A stretch of 64,000 bases of DNA from Edaphobacter sp. 12200R-103 (GCF_010093025.1 NZ_CP048114.1:3596001-3660000), one strand, 5' to 3'. Shown: positions 1 through 8,543, counted from the stretch's first letter. Notes: generated from the letters alone by a model not told the origin. Made by a program: numbers and translations.

Positions 1-86
1 GCGGTGGTAGCGGCCCCTCCGATGAGGAAGAGGCGGCGGGTGGTGTGTTTTTGCTGCTGGTCGAGGATTCGTTCGGAATCGAACAT
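1..86 (-). CDS. N-terminal fragment of a protein with a Tat-like signal (cut by window edge)
   Basis: The minus strand reads an ATG at 86 that stays open to the window edge, giving 28 codons beginning MFDSERILDQQQKHTTRR and continuing LFLIGGAATT. The RR followed by a hydrophobic, Gly/Ala-rich stretch looks like a twin-arginine export signal, which suggests a folded, cofactor-bearing or periplasmic product. Nothing of the mature domain is present, so no function can be named. It runs in the same direction as hemL, which lies upstream of it by about 235 bases. Confidence 0.5.
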   Translation of the reverse strand, partial: MFDSERILDQQQKHTTRRLFLIGGAATT

Positions 87-253
87 CGGGACTCCCGGAG
101 CGCATGGGTGTGGATGCGGTCCTCTTTAATAAGATGGGGAACCCCTGGAAAGGTAACGCTGGATGGCGAACTCGATTCGGGTCCCCATCACGAAGCCACT
201 TTTGCGGGAACGTAATCAAAGGATAGGCGTTCGGGATTATCGACTCGGCAGAC

Positions 254-304
254 AAACCGCAGATCCTTCGACTCTGCGCTGCGCGCTTCGCTCAGGATGA
301 CACT
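254..304. repeat. Intergenic repeat family A, copy 1
   Basis: The segment contains the core CGCAGATCCTTCGACT and ends in TTCGCTCAGGATGACAC. Closely similar segments occur at 1656, 7191, 25191, 27733 and 43009, always between genes. It lies just beyond the hemL stop codon. The internal TTCG/CGAA symmetry would allow a stem-loop in RNA. Confidence 0.75.
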
Positions 305-321
305 CTTGGCAGGAGCAGGAA

Positions 322-1611
322 TTAGCTGAGCGCTTTTCGTGCTGCTTCGAGGACGAAATCGACATCCTGCTGGCTGTGCGCGGTGGAGACGAAGGCGGCC
401 TCGAACTGGCTGGGCGGTAGCCAGACGCCTGCGTCGAGCATGGCCCGGTGGAACTGGCCGAAGCGCACCGTGTCGGAGGCGGAGGCGCTGGCGAAGTCGG
501 TGACGGGCTTGTCTGTAAAGAACCAGGTGAACATGGAGCCAACCTGGTTGGTGGTCAGCGTAACCCCTTTTTCCTTCGCGATCGTGGCGACTCCCTGAGC
601 GATGGCCTGGGTGGTGCGGTCGAGCTGGGGGTAGACGGTCTGCTCGTTGGCGATGAGGTGCTCGAGCGTGGCGATTCCGGCGGCCATGGCGAGAGGGTTT
701 CCGCTGAGGGTTCCGGCCTGGTAGACGGGGCCGAGCGGGGCGAGGCAGTTCATCACGTCGGCGCGCCCCCCGAAGGCTCCGCAGGGCAGGCCGCCGCCGA
801 TGATCTTGCCCAGCGTGGTGAGGTCCGGCCGGACGTTGTAGAGGCGCTGGGCGCCGCCGAGGGTGACGCGGAAGCCGGTCATGACCTCGTCGATGATGAG
901 CAGGGCGCCGTGCTGCTCGGTAATCCTGCGCAGACCTTCGAGGTAGCCGGGGGCGGGAGGGATGGTTCCGGCGTTCCCGATGATGGGCTCGAGGATGACG
1001 CAGGCGATCTGGCCGGGACGGGCGGCGAAAGCGCCGCGGACGGCGTCGAGGTCGTTGAAGGGCAGCGCCAGGGTGTGCATCACGGTCTCGGCGGGGACGC
1101 CGGCGGAGCCGGGGATGCCGAGGGTGGCGACTCCGCTGCCGGCCTTGACCAGCATGGCGTCGGAGTGGCCGTGATAGCAGCCTTCGAACTTGATGATGAA
1201 GTCTCGGCCGGTGAAGCCGCGAGCCAGGCGGATGGCCGACATGCAGGCCTCGGTCCCCGAGGAGACGAAGCGCAGTTTTTCCACAGAAGGGAAGCATCTC
1301 TGGACGAGTGCCGCGAGCTGACTTTCAGACGCAGTGGAAGCCCCGAAGCTGGCGCTGCGACCGGCGGCGTCGCGGATGGCCTCGACGGCGGTCGGAAAAG
1401 CATGCCCGAGGATCATGGGTCCCCAGGAGCCGAAGAGGTCGAGGTAGCGGTTGCCGTCCTCGTCGTAGAGCCAGGCTCCTTCGGCATGGGTCAGAAAGGG
1501 AGGATCGCCTCCGACCGAGCGAAAGGCGCGGACGGGTGAGTTGACGCCGCCGGGAAAGACGGCCTCGGCTTTCTGCTGCAGAAGGCGGGAACGGCTGTGC
1601 TGGAGAGGCAT
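322..1611 (-). CDS. hemL: Glutamate-1-semialdehyde 2,1-aminomutase
   Basis: PLP-dependent aminomutase that converts glutamate-1-semialdehyde to 5-aminolevulinate in C5-pathway tetrapyrrole synthesis, in the cytoplasm. The 429-residue product has the normal family length. Near the N-terminus is the family signature [12 protein letters not shown], followed by substrate and PLP-site motifs [18 protein letters not shown] and [10 protein letters not shown]. The PLP lysine is expected in [17 protein letters not shown]. The minus-strand reading frame is open further upstream, but the ATG at 1611 (MPLQHSRSR) is chosen because homology to the family begins there and the upstream part overlaps a repeat. 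The next upstream gene is divergent and unrelated, so it is probably a single-gene unit. Confidence 0.96.
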   Translation of the reverse strand: MPLQHSRSRLLQQKAEAVFPGGVNSPVRAFRSVGGDPPFLTHAEGAWLYDEDGNRYLDLFGSWGPMILGHAFPTAVEAIRDAAGRSASFGASTASESQLAALVQRCFPSVEKLRFVSSGTEACMSAIRLARGFTGRDFIIKFEGCYHGHSDAMLVKAGSGVATLGIPGSAGVPAETVMHTLALPFNDLDAVRGAFAARPGQIACVILEPIIGNAGTIPPAPGYLEGLRRITEQHGALLIIDEVMTGFRVTLGGAQRLYNVRPDLTTLGKIIGGGLPCGAFGGRADVMNCLAPLGPVYQAGTLSGNPLAMAAGIATLEHLIANEQTVYPQLDRTTQAIAQGVATIAKEKGVTLTTNQVGSMFTWFFTDKPVTDFASASASDTVRFGQFHRAMLDAGVWLPPSQFEAAFVSTAHSQQDVDFVLEAARKALS

Positions 1612-1655
1612 CCAAATCAGTATAGGACGGGAGGATTCCTGTTGCTTCGACGGGC

Positions 1656-1705
1656 AAACCGCAGATCCTTCGACCTCGCCCTTCGGGCTTCGGGCAGGAT
1701 GACAC
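1656..1705. repeat. Intergenic repeat family A, copy 2
   Basis: It carries CCGCAGATCCTTCGACCT and ends GGGCAGGATGACACC, a diverged copy of the element at 254. It lies in the divergent gap between hemL and the DCC-family gene, so a role in the promoter region cannot be excluded. Sequence divergence is mainly in the central loop part. Confidence 0.65.
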
Positions 1706-1785
1706 CAAAATGGGGATCGGGGCATGGGACGGTGATGACTGCAGAAGGTACGGGTGATGATGACTGGCGGAAGAGAGAGGTGATG

Positions 1786-2256
1786 ATGACTGCAGAGCAG
1801 AGAGCGGAGCTGAAGGGTCGGGTGGTACTGCTGTATGACGGACACTGTGGGCTTTGCAACCGGGTGGTGCGGTTCTGCGCCACGCGCGATCCGGCACGAA
1901 AGATGCGGTACGTTCCGCTGCAGTCGGAGGTGGGGCGCGAGCTGCTGGCGCGGTATGGAGAGACGCCGGATTCGCTGGAGTCGGCGGCTATCTTTCTGCA
2001 TGCGATGACGCGCGAGGAGCGTTTCTTTCATCATTCGGACGCCGTCGCCTGGGCGCTCCGACAGCTGAAGGCCCCGTGGAATTGGGTTGGGAGGCTGGTC
2101 GGATGGATGCCTCGATTCCTTCGGGAGGCGGTTTATGCATTCGTGGGGAGGGTGCGGTATGCCGTATTTGGACGATATCCGGTATGTCCCCTGCCTTCGG
2201 CGGAGATGAGATCACGCTTTGTCGGACTGACGGACGCCGGGTGCGTGCGGACGTAG
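1786..2256 (+). CDS. DCC-family thiol-disulfide oxidoreductase-like protein (DUF393)
   Basis: A 156-residue protein with the family hallmark near the N-terminus, [10 protein letters not shown], where the D and the CxxC pair give the family its DCC name. The spacing before [18 protein letters not shown] and the later [11 protein letters not shown] are typical of DUF393. The CxxC suggests redox or thiol chemistry, but the substrate of this family is not established. Start: two ATG codons (1783, 1786) follow a GAGAGAGG stretch; 1786 has the better spacing. Further upstream in-frame codons exist but overlap repeat A2. It lies just upstream of purM with about 110 bases between them. Confidence 0.8.
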   Translation: MTAEQRAELKGRVVLLYDGHCGLCNRVVRFCATRDPARKMRYVPLQSEVGRELLARYGETPDSLESAAIFLHAMTREERFFHHSDAVAWALRQLKAPWNWVGRLVGWMPRFLREAVYAFVGRVRYAVFGRYPVCPLPSAEMRSRFVGLTDAGCVRT

Positions 2257-2365
2257 AGAATCGAGGGGAAACAAATGCCGGGCCGGGGGAGGGTCTGAGA
2301 GTTCCGGGGAGTGCTGCTAGACTAAAAACTCTGCACTTTTGCATATAAATCCCCTGGAGAGACCC

Positions 2366-3535
2366 TTGCCGGAGAACATCCCTACGACCGACGCGACCAC
2401 CCCGGACAGAACATTGCAGAAGCAGGGAGCTGGAGAAGCAAAGCTGCGTGAAGCGGCGGCCTCGCAAAAGAGCGCCGGCGCGAAGACCGCTAAGAGCCAG
2501 GGCAGCCGTGGCATCAGCTATGCGGACGCCGGGGTGGACATTTCGGCTGCGGACAAGTCGAAGCACCGCATCAAGATGTTGGCCCGCAAGACCTTCAACA
2601 AGCAGGTACTGAGCGAGATCGGCGGCTTCGGCGGCCTGTTTGCTCTGGATCTGGAAAAATTTCCGAATCCCGTGCTGGTTTCTTCAGCCGATGGTGTGGG
2701 AACCAAGCTGAAGGTGGCCTTTGAGCTGGGGATTCACCATACGGTGGGGCAGGACCTGGTGAATCACTGCGTCAACGACATCGCGGTGCAGGGCGCGACA
2801 CCACTGTTCTTCCTGGATTATCTGGCAACAGGCAAGCTGGAAAACTCGGTGGTGGAGACGGTCGTTCAGGGGATCTCCGAAGCCTGTCGCGCGAATGGAT
2901 GCGCACTGATCGGTGGAGAGACGGCGCAGATGCCGGGGTTCTATGGCGACGGCGAGTATGACCTGGCGGGCACGATCATCGGCGCTGTCAGCCGCGAAAA
3001 GATTGTTACCGGCGACGGGATCCAGGTGGGCGATATTCTGCTGGGTCTGCCATCGAACGGGCTGCACACCAACGGCTATTCGCTGGCCCGCAAGCTGCTG
3101 TTCGAAGTGGCAAAGTATGGTCCGGACCAGTATGTGAACGAGCTGAAGGACAAGACCGGGGCGGCGCTGATGAAGATTCATCGCAGCTATCTGGCGATTA
3201 TCAAAAAGCTGGTTGCGGGTGAGGTAGTGGCCGGGATGGCTCACATCACCGGCGGCGGCATTACGGAGAACCTTCCGCGCATTCTGCCGAAGGGCATGGG
3301 AGCGCAGGTGGATCTTGCGACCTGGCAGGTTCCACCGCTGTTCGAGCACCTGCAGAAGCTGGGCAACGTGGATCAGGATGAGATGCTGCGGACGTTCAAT
3401 ATGGGCATCGGGTTGATCGTGGTGGTTCCGGCGGAGAAGGTGAAGAAGGCCAAGGCGATTCTGAACCGCGCCAATGAACGGCACTGCATTATCGGACGGA
3501 TCGTTCGGGGCGAGCGCAAGGTCAGCTACAACTGA
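2366..3535 (+). CDS. purM: Phosphoribosylformylglycinamidine cyclo-ligase (AIR synthetase)
   Basis: Catalyses ATP-dependent closure of FGAM to AIR, step five of de novo purine synthesis. Family motifs are plain: SYADAGVDI at the usual N-terminus, SSADGVGTKLK, HCVNDIAVQGA, IGGETAQMPGFY and GGGITENLPR. The product is about 389 residues, longer than usual because roughly 48 extra residues rich in Ala, Lys and Gln precede the conserved start. A TTG at 2366 preceded by GGAGAG at 2356-2361 is chosen; an in-frame TTG at 2339 lacks a ribosome site. There is no ATG near the canonical start, so the extension is probably translated. The partner gene purN follows 3 kb downstream in the same direction, separated by a ferritin/sigma cassette. 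Confidence 0.93.
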   Translation: MPENIPTTDATTPDRTLQKQGAGEAKLREAAASQKSAGAKTAKSQGSRGISYADAGVDISAADKSKHRIKMLARKTFNKQVLSEIGGFGGLFALDLEKFPNPVLVSSADGVGTKLKVAFELGIHHTVGQDLVNHCVNDIAVQGATPLFFLDYLATGKLENSVVETVVQGISEACRANGCALIGGETAQMPGFYGDGEYDLAGTIIGAVSREKIVTGDGIQVGDILLGLPSNGLHTNGYSLARKLLFEVAKYGPDQYVNELKDKTGAALMKIHRSYLAIIKKLVAGEVVAGMAHITGGGITENLPRILPKGMGAQVDLATWQVPPLFEHLQKLGNVDQDEMLRTFNMGIGLIVVVPAEKVKKAKAILNRANERHCIIGRIVRGERKVSYN

Positions 3536-3644
3536 CGTCGATATCGCCAGACGAAAAATAATATCGATTTTGATGAATCCGTCGAGGGGGCTGCGGCGTA
3601 CTGAAACTGCACGTGAGGTTTTGGTGCGCAAAGGAGCCCCTATC

Positions 3645-4580
3645 GTGAGCACGTTTGAAGAGATTTTAGAGAGACGAAGGGTCTCGCGCCGCCGCTTTCT
3701 GAATGTGGCGGGTGCAGGCGCCGGGGCCGCCGCCGTGATGACGCTGGCGGAGGGCTGCGGCGGCAGCGGAGGCCAATCGTCGGGCACGACAACGAACCCG
3801 CCGCCTCCTCCCCCCACGACGCCCGTGACTCCAACGCTGACGGACACCGACGTTCTGAACTTTGCGTTGAATCTTGAGTATCTGACGGCGGAGTTTTATC
3901 TGCGCGCGGTGACGGGTTCGGGACTGTCGAGCGACGATGCAGGCTCCTCTGCCGGTGCGGTAACCGGAGGAACGCAGGTACCGTTCGATCCGTCGACGGC
4001 GTTCCTGCCGCTTGCCAAGGAGCTTGCCAACGACGATCAGGGCCACGTGCGCTACCTGCGCAAGATGCTGGGAACGGCCGCGATCAGCAGGCCGGCCATC
4101 GATTTTACGAACACCTTCAATGCGGTGGCCGTGGCCGCGGGATTCGGACCGACGTTCAATCCCTTCGCCGATGCGAACAGCTTTGTTGTGGGCGCGTTTC
4201 TGTTTGAGGACCTGGCTGTGACCGCGTACCACGGCGCCGCCCTGTCGCTGACGAGCAAGGCGAATCTCGCGGCTGTCGCGGGAATTCTGGGCACGGAGGC
4301 TTACCATGCTGGCGAAATACGGTCGCTGCTGATCCAGTTGGATGTTCCTTCGATCACGTATGCGAACCAGATCTCCGTATGGCGGGGCAAGCTGGGCGGC
4401 GGTGCGGAGACGACGCTTTCCGGCAGCGCGGTGGTGGCTGCCGACACCAACTCGATCGGGTACAGCCGGACGACCGACCAGGTTCTGCACATCATGTACC
4501 TGAGCGCGAGCGCGGGGGTGAAGAGCGGCGGCTTCTTTCCCAGTGGCATGAACGGAACGATTAAAACAGCAGCGAGCTAG
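3645..4580 (+). CDS. Tat-exported ferritin-like domain protein, copy 1
   Basis: A 311-residue protein with a twin-arginine signal (RRRVSRRRFLNVAG, then an Ala/Gly-rich core). A cysteine in EGCGGSGG raises the possibility of lipidation, followed by a Pro/Thr-rich linker. The rest fits the Ferritin_2 (desiccation-related) four-helix fold: NLEYLTAEFY, KELANDDQGHVRYLR, FLFEDLAVTAYHGA and TEAYHAGEIRSLL place Glu and His residues where a di-iron site would form. An extracytoplasmic iron-binding or oxidative-stress role is inferred from fold only. GTG at 3645 follows AAGGAG at 3631 with 8-base spacing. It is 19 bases upstream of a paralogue and shares its direction, so the two are likely co-transcribed. 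Confidence 0.88.
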   Translation: MSTFEEILERRRVSRRRFLNVAGAGAGAAAVMTLAEGCGGSGGQSSGTTTNPPPPPPTTPVTPTLTDTDVLNFALNLEYLTAEFYLRAVTGSGLSSDDAGSSAGAVTGGTQVPFDPSTAFLPLAKELANDDQGHVRYLRKMLGTAAISRPAIDFTNTFNAVAVAAGFGPTFNPFADANSFVVGAFLFEDLAVTAYHGAALSLTSKANLAAVAGILGTEAYHAGEIRSLLIQLDVPSITYANQISVWRGKLGGGAETTLSGSAVVAADTNSIGYSRTTDQVLHIMYLSASAGVKSGGFFPSGMNGTIKTAAS

Positions 4581-4599
4581 CGCGAGCCAGGAGACGAGA

Positions 4600-5505
4600 A
4601 TGACCCACGAAGAGATGAGATCGACGATGGCCGCAGTGGAGGAGAGGCGCTCGTCGCGGCGGCAGGCGCTGCTGATGGGTGGCGCGGCGCTGGCGGGGCT
4701 GGCGTTGAGCAGCAGGGCCTTTGCGCAGGCGACGGTAAGCGACAACGACCTTCTGAACTTTGCCTTGAACCTGGAGTTTCTGGAGGCGCAGTATTACACG
4801 CTGGCGGCGACGGGGATGACGCTGGACCAGGCGGGGATCTCGACGAAAGCGGGAAACGGCGGCGCCGGTGGCGCAGTAACCGTGAAGGCCAATGCACAGG
4901 TTCCTTTTACGACGCCGCTGCTGAAGAGCTTTGCGGCGGAGTTGGCCGTGGACGAACAGAACCACGTGAAGTTCCTTCAGTCGCAACTGGGAAGCGCAGC
5001 CGTCGCTCAGCCTTCGATCGACCTGTTGAACAGTTTCAATACCATCTTTCAGAAGGCGCTGCTTGGCTCGAACTTCGATCCCTTCGCTAACGAGGCGAAC
5101 TTCCTTATCGGCGCTTACATCTTTGAAGATGTGGGCGTGACGGCCTATCAGGGAGCGCTGAGCCTGCTGTCGAACAAGACCAGCCTGGACAAGGCGATCG
5201 GAATCCATAACGTGGAGGCGTACCACGCGGCGGCGATTCGACTACGCATCCTGCAGGGAACCTCGACGATGCAAGTTGCGACGCAGGCGATCTCGGCTTT
5301 GCGCGCCACCCTGAGCGGAGCGGCGACTAATGATGACGTCGGGGTCGGCCTGATTGGAGGAGCGCTGTCGATTGTAGACAACGACGATAACGGAATGACC
5401 TTTGCCCGGACGACCTCGCAGGTGCTGAACATCGTCTATGCCGGTGGACCTGCGGGAACGGGAGGCTGCTTCTTTCCTCAGAGCATGAATGGAACGATCA
5501 GGTAG
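4600..5505 (+). CDS. Tat-exported ferritin-like domain protein, copy 2
   Basis: A 301-residue paralogue of the preceding gene. The N-terminus carries a Tat signal (SSRRQALLMGGAALAG) ending in a likely cleavage site SSRAFAQA. Ferritin-like helices follow: NLEFLEAQYY, ELAVDEQNHVKFLQ, YIFEDVGVTAYQGAL and VEAYHAAAIRLR. Glu and His spacing parallels copy 1, but the long Pro linker and the cysteine are absent, so this copy is probably soluble in the periplasm. Both end in closely similar tails (GGxFFPxxMNGTI). ATG at 4600 follows GGAGACGAG. The downstream ECF sigma gene suggests stress-controlled expression, which is an inference from context. Confidence 0.88.
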   Translation: MTHEEMRSTMAAVEERRSSRRQALLMGGAALAGLALSSRAFAQATVSDNDLLNFALNLEFLEAQYYTLAATGMTLDQAGISTKAGNGGAGGAVTVKANAQVPFTTPLLKSFAAELAVDEQNHVKFLQSQLGSAAVAQPSIDLLNSFNTIFQKALLGSNFDPFANEANFLIGAYIFEDVGVTAYQGALSLLSNKTSLDKAIGIHNVEAYHAAAIRLRILQGTSTMQVATQAISALRATLSGAATNDDVGVGLIGGALSIVDNDDNGMTFARTTSQVLNIVYAGGPAGTGGCFFPQSMNGTIR

Positions 5506-5612
5506 GTAACCAAAAACGATGTTACGAAAGGGTGGGACAGAGTCACTAACTTTTGCGTGGTCTGGATCCTGAAGAGGCGCATACTAGGCGCATATCAGGA
5601 AAGACTGCATCC

Positions 5613-6356
5613 ATGACGGATCTTCAAGATCATCCGATTGACCTGCCTATCAGTACGTTGCATCAAGCGGCTTCTTCCGAAGGGGAAGATGCCAGAGAGA
5701 GTGATGACCTGCTATTGCGTTGCGTCCGTGAAAAAGATGCTGACGCAATGACGACGCTGTTCGACCGGTACGGAGGGATGGTCTACTCCATCGCTCTGCG
5801 AGTGCTGCACGACCCCGGGGGCGCAGAGGACCTTCTGCAGGAAATCTTTCTTTTGTTGTGGAAGAGACCGGAGAGCTTTGTCTCCGGCAGGGGCTCACTG
5901 GGGGCCTGGCTCCTGGTGGTTACAAGGAATCGGGCTATCGACGTCCTGAGACACAGAAGACCGACGGAGCAGGTTGAAGAATGTCGGCTTAGCTCCTGGT
6001 TCAACCTGGCTGCGGAGGTGGAGCGGGAGGAGGCGATCCAGAAGATCGCCACGGCCCTGGCGATACTTCCTGTCGAGCAGAGAACGGCATTGGAGCTGGC
6101 TTACTTTGAGGGACTGAGCCAGACAGAGATTGCCCGAAGGACCGGGGAGCCGCTGGGAACCGTCAAGACCAGGATCCGGTTGGGACTGATGAGTCTTAGA
6201 AAGGCATGCAGGCATGAGCAGCAAGGTACATATCGCGCAGGAGGAGCTGGCTCTATACGCGATGGGGAACCTTCAGGTCGAAGACCGGGACGAGGTGCGC
6301 TGTCACCTGCAGGTTTGCACGGGGTGCAGAGAAGAGCTCAGCAACGTTGTGGGTGA
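5613..6356 (+). CDS. ECF-type RNA polymerase sigma factor
   Basis: Alternative sigma factor of the extracytoplasmic-function class. Region 2 is visible as ALFDRYGGMVYSIALRVL-like sequence with DLLQEIFLLLWKRP and RGSLGAWLLVVTRNRAID; region 4 is LPVEQRTALELAYFEGLSQ followed by TEIARRTGEPLGTVKTRIR. The natural sigma fold ends near LRKACRHEQQ; the frame then runs on about 40 residues of Gly/Arg-rich sequence that overlaps the anti-sigma gene by 143 bases. ATG at 5613 is chosen, with GGAAAG about 9 bases upstream. It is likely co-transcribed with the anti-sigma gene and possibly with the ferritin-like pair upstream. Confidence 0.92.
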   Translation: MTDLQDHPIDLPISTLHQAASSEGEDARESDDLLLRCVREKDADAMTTLFDRYGGMVYSIALRVLHDPGGAEDLLQEIFLLLWKRPESFVSGRGSLGAWLLVVTRNRAIDVLRHRRPTEQVEECRLSSWFNLAAEVEREEAIQKIATALAILPVEQRTALELAYFEGLSQTEIARRTGEPLGTVKTRIRLGLMSLRKACRHEQQGTYRAGGAGSIRDGEPSGRRPGRGALSPAGLHGVQRRAQQRCG

Positions 6357-6507
6357 TCTGATCGCCCTGGCTGTTGGCGTGGAGCAGCATCCCACTCCGG
6401 AACGCGCACGTAGAGAGTTTCTGAAGAGGATTGAATCAGAGTCGCGCTTTAGAATCGAGGAGATGAGACGAACCCCGGTTCCAAAGGAAAAAGATTGCGT
6501 AGACTAG
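6214..6507 (+). CDS. Short zinc-finger anti-sigma factor, probably soluble
   Basis: A 97-residue protein with the anti-sigma zinc-binding signature: EELALYAMGNLQVEDRDE then RCHLQVCTGCREEL, giving the HxxxCxxC arrangement of ZAS/RskA-type N-terminal domains. It starts inside the end of the sigma gene (143-base overlap in another frame), the usual sign of translational coupling to its cognate sigma. Family members of this kind normally continue into a transmembrane helix and a periplasmic domain. Here the protein stops after a charged tail and the last 13 bases overlap the purN start. It is therefore either a soluble sensor or a truncated remnant. Confidence 0.8.
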   Translation: MSSKVHIAQEELALYAMGNLQVEDRDEVRCHLQVCTGCREELSNVVGDLIALAVGVEQHPTPERARREFLKRIESESRFRIEEMRRTPVPKEKDCVD

Positions 6508-7106
6508 GCATCCTTCTTTCAGGCAGAGGCTCCAACTTTCTTGCGATTCATCGTGCCATCGCCGATGGCCGCATTCCAGATGCGGAGATCGCCGTTGTGA
6601 TCTCGAATAAGACGGAGGCCAAAGGGCTGGAGGCGGCTCGGTCGCTCGGCCTGCCCGCGCTGGCCATTCCGCAGGAGGGCAAGGGGCCAGCGGCGCGCGA
6701 GACCCACGACACGAAGATGATCGCCGCATTGACCGACTATGGTGTCGAACTGGTGTGCCTCGCCGGCTACATGCGCATCATCTCGCCGGCATTCGTCGAG
6801 GCGTTCCCGAACCGCATCCTGAACATTCATCCTTCGCTGCTGCCTGCGTTTCCGGGCCTCGATGCGCAGCAGCAGGCGTTTGAGTACGGCGTCAAAGTTG
6901 CGGGATGCACAGTTCATTTTGTGGATGAGGCAGTGGATCACGGAGTGATCGTGCTACAGAAGACAGTGCCGGTCCTGGATGAGGACACCGTGGAGACGCT
7001 GTCGGCGAAGATCCTCGAGCAGGAACATATCGCCTACCCGGAGGCGATCGCGCGGGTGCTCAGCGAGACGCATGGGGTCGTTGGACGGCGGTATCTTCCG
7101 GCGTAA
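6495..7106 (+). CDS. purN: Phosphoribosylglycinamide formyltransferase
   Basis: Transfers a formyl group from 10-formyl-THF to GAR, step three of purine synthesis. The 203-residue product has the family N-terminus (LGILLSGRGSNFLAI), the catalytic segment LNIHPSLLPAFPG (Asn and His) and the Asp-bearing HFVDEAVDHGVIV. Start is TTG at 6495 preceded by AAGGAAA at about 6483; no better codon exists because conserved residues begin at the second codon. The start overlaps the anti-sigma reading frame by 13 bases, so purN may be translationally coupled to it. purM, the usual neighbour, is 3 kb upstream. Confidence 0.95.
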   Translation: MRRLGILLSGRGSNFLAIHRAIADGRIPDAEIAVVISNKTEAKGLEAARSLGLPALAIPQEGKGPAARETHDTKMIAALTDYGVELVCLAGYMRIISPAFVEAFPNRILNIHPSLLPAFPGLDAQQQAFEYGVKVAGCTVHFVDEAVDHGVIVLQKTVPVLDEDTVETLSAKILEQEHIAYPEAIARVLSETHGVVGRRYLPA

Positions 7107-7190
7107 TGCGAGATCGCTGTGATGGACGGGGGTCGTCCGAGCGCCAAGCGATGATCGCGAAGGTAAGGCGCTCCAGAGATTTCCTTAAGA

Positions 7191-7269
7191 GTGTCATCCT
7201 GAGCGGAGCGCGCCAGCGACTGCGCTTCTCGCGATAAAGCCTGCGAGAAGGCTTCGCTCAGGATGACAC
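7191..7269. repeat. Intergenic repeat family A, copy 3 (palindromic double form)
   Basis: It begins GTGTCATCCTGAGCG and ends GCTTCGCTCAGGATGACAC, so the two ends are inverted copies of the same terminus. The centre is degenerate. It sits between the convergent purN and htrA-like genes, where a bidirectional stem-loop could end transcription, although no T-tract is seen. Confidence 0.75.
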
Positions 7270-7331
7270 CTTTGGGGATGTTCCTCGAATTAGATACCAG
7301 CAGCGGCTGAGGCTGAGATGGATGACGCTCC

Positions 7332-8543
7332 CTAGGTGCTCTGGGCCCCGCGCATATCCTGCTGATCGCGGGCGTCGCCAAGGGTCACCTTCACATCCAT
7401 GCGTTTGCGGCCGCGGTAGATGGTGACGGTGACGGTATCGCCGGCGCGATGCGAGTTCATCGCGGCGGAGAGGTCCTGCGGGCTGGTAATCTCCTGCCCG
7501 TCCATGGCGACGATCAGGTCCCCGCCGAGCATGACGGGGATGTTGCCCTGGTAGGCGCGCTGGGTTCCGCCGTGCAGGCCGGCTTTGTCGGCGGCGCCGC
7601 CGGGAAGGACGCGCTCAATGAGGATGCCGTAGTCGGCGGGAAGGCCGATCTGCTCGGCGATGTCGGGACCGATGGGCAGCGTGATGATGTCGAGCGTAGG
7701 CCGGCGGATATAGCCGTACTTGGCGTAGTCGTCGAGCATGGCGCGGGCCGTGTTGATGGGAATGGCGAAGCCGATGCCGGAGCTCTGGTCGGCGCCGTTC
7801 GAGGCGATCAACGTGGTGATGCCGATGACCTCGCCGTGCGAGTTGAGCAGCGGTCCGCCGGAGTTGCCGGGGTTAACGGCCGCGTCAGTCTGGATGGCGT
7901 CTTCGATGGGATTGCCCTGTGGACCGCGGATGGAGCGGATTGCCGAGATGATGCCGCGCGTCATGGTTCCGTTCAGGCCGAAGGGATTGCCGATCGCATA
8001 GACGCGCTGGCCGACCACCAGGTTGCGGGAGTTTGACAGCGTGACAGGCGTCAGGTCGGGAGCATCGATCTTGATCAGCGCGAGGTCGTGGTTCTTGTCG
8101 ACCGCAAGCACCTTGGCCCGGTACTTGTGCTTGTTGGAGAGCATCACCTCGAGCCGCTGCGCGTTCCCGATGACGTGATTGTTGGTGAGGATCAGCCCCT
8201 CTTTGGTGAGGATGAACCCCGAACCCTGTCCCTGCTGGGGAACCGGACCGTAGAAGAAGTCGAAGGCGACCTCGGTCGAGGTGATGTTGACGACGGAGGG
8301 GAGGGCCTTCTTGTAGACGGCAATATTCTGCTGCTCTTCCGAATCGAAGGCGGGCTGTGCCGCCGCCTCGGTGAGGTGGAAGCTGCCCATCGGACCGCTG
8401 ATCGGCGTTTCGCTGGCGGCATCCGCGTTGGAGCTGGAGTGGAGCCAGGGGAAGAGTCTCCCGGTGGACGACGAGTGCGTCGTCACGTAATAGAAGCCGG
8501 AGAGAAGAAGTACTACAAGCAGGACGGGGCGTAGTTTTCTCAT
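7332..8543 (-). CDS. HtrA/Deg-family serine protease with C-terminal PDZ domain
   Basis: Periplasmic, probably membrane-anchored quality-control protease of about 403 residues. An N-terminal hydrophobic segment (LLVVLLLSGFYYV) acts as signal or anchor. The trypsin-like catalytic triad is complete: His in LTNNHVIG, Asp in NHDLALIKI and Ser in NPGNSGGPLLN. A single PDZ domain follows, with GILIERVLPGGAADKAG and GDLIVAMDGQEI. ATG at 8543 is chosen with AGGAAA just upstream; in-frame ATGs at 8564 and 8573 would add 7 or 10 residues. It is divergent from the esterase gene, which leaves about 240 bases for two promoters. Confidence 0.92.
   Translation of the reverse strand: MRKLRPVLLVVLLLSGFYYVTTHSSSTGRLFPWLHSSSNADAASETPISGPMGSFHLTEAAAQPAFDSEEQQNIAVYKKALPSVVNITSTEVAFDFFYGPVPQQGQGSGFILTKEGLILTNNHVIGNAQRLEVMLSNKHKYRAKVLAVDKNHDLALIKIDAPDLTPVTLSNSRNLVVGQRVYAIGNPFGLNGTMTRGIISAIRSIRGPQGNPIEDAIQTDAAVNPGNSGGPLLNSHGEVIGITTLIASNGADQSSGIGFAIPINTARAMLDDYAKYGYIRRPTLDIITLPIGPDIAEQIGLPADYGILIERVLPGGAADKAGLHGGTQRAYQGNIPVMLGGDLIVAMDGQEITSPQDLSAAMNSHRAGDTVTVTIYRGRKRMDVKVTLGDARDQQDMRGAQST

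Noticed and set aside
448..1539. 363-codon plus-strand frame opposite hemL
   Set aside because: It is the antisense of hemL, with Gly/Ala/Asp-rich composition and no domain; hemL has all family motifs.
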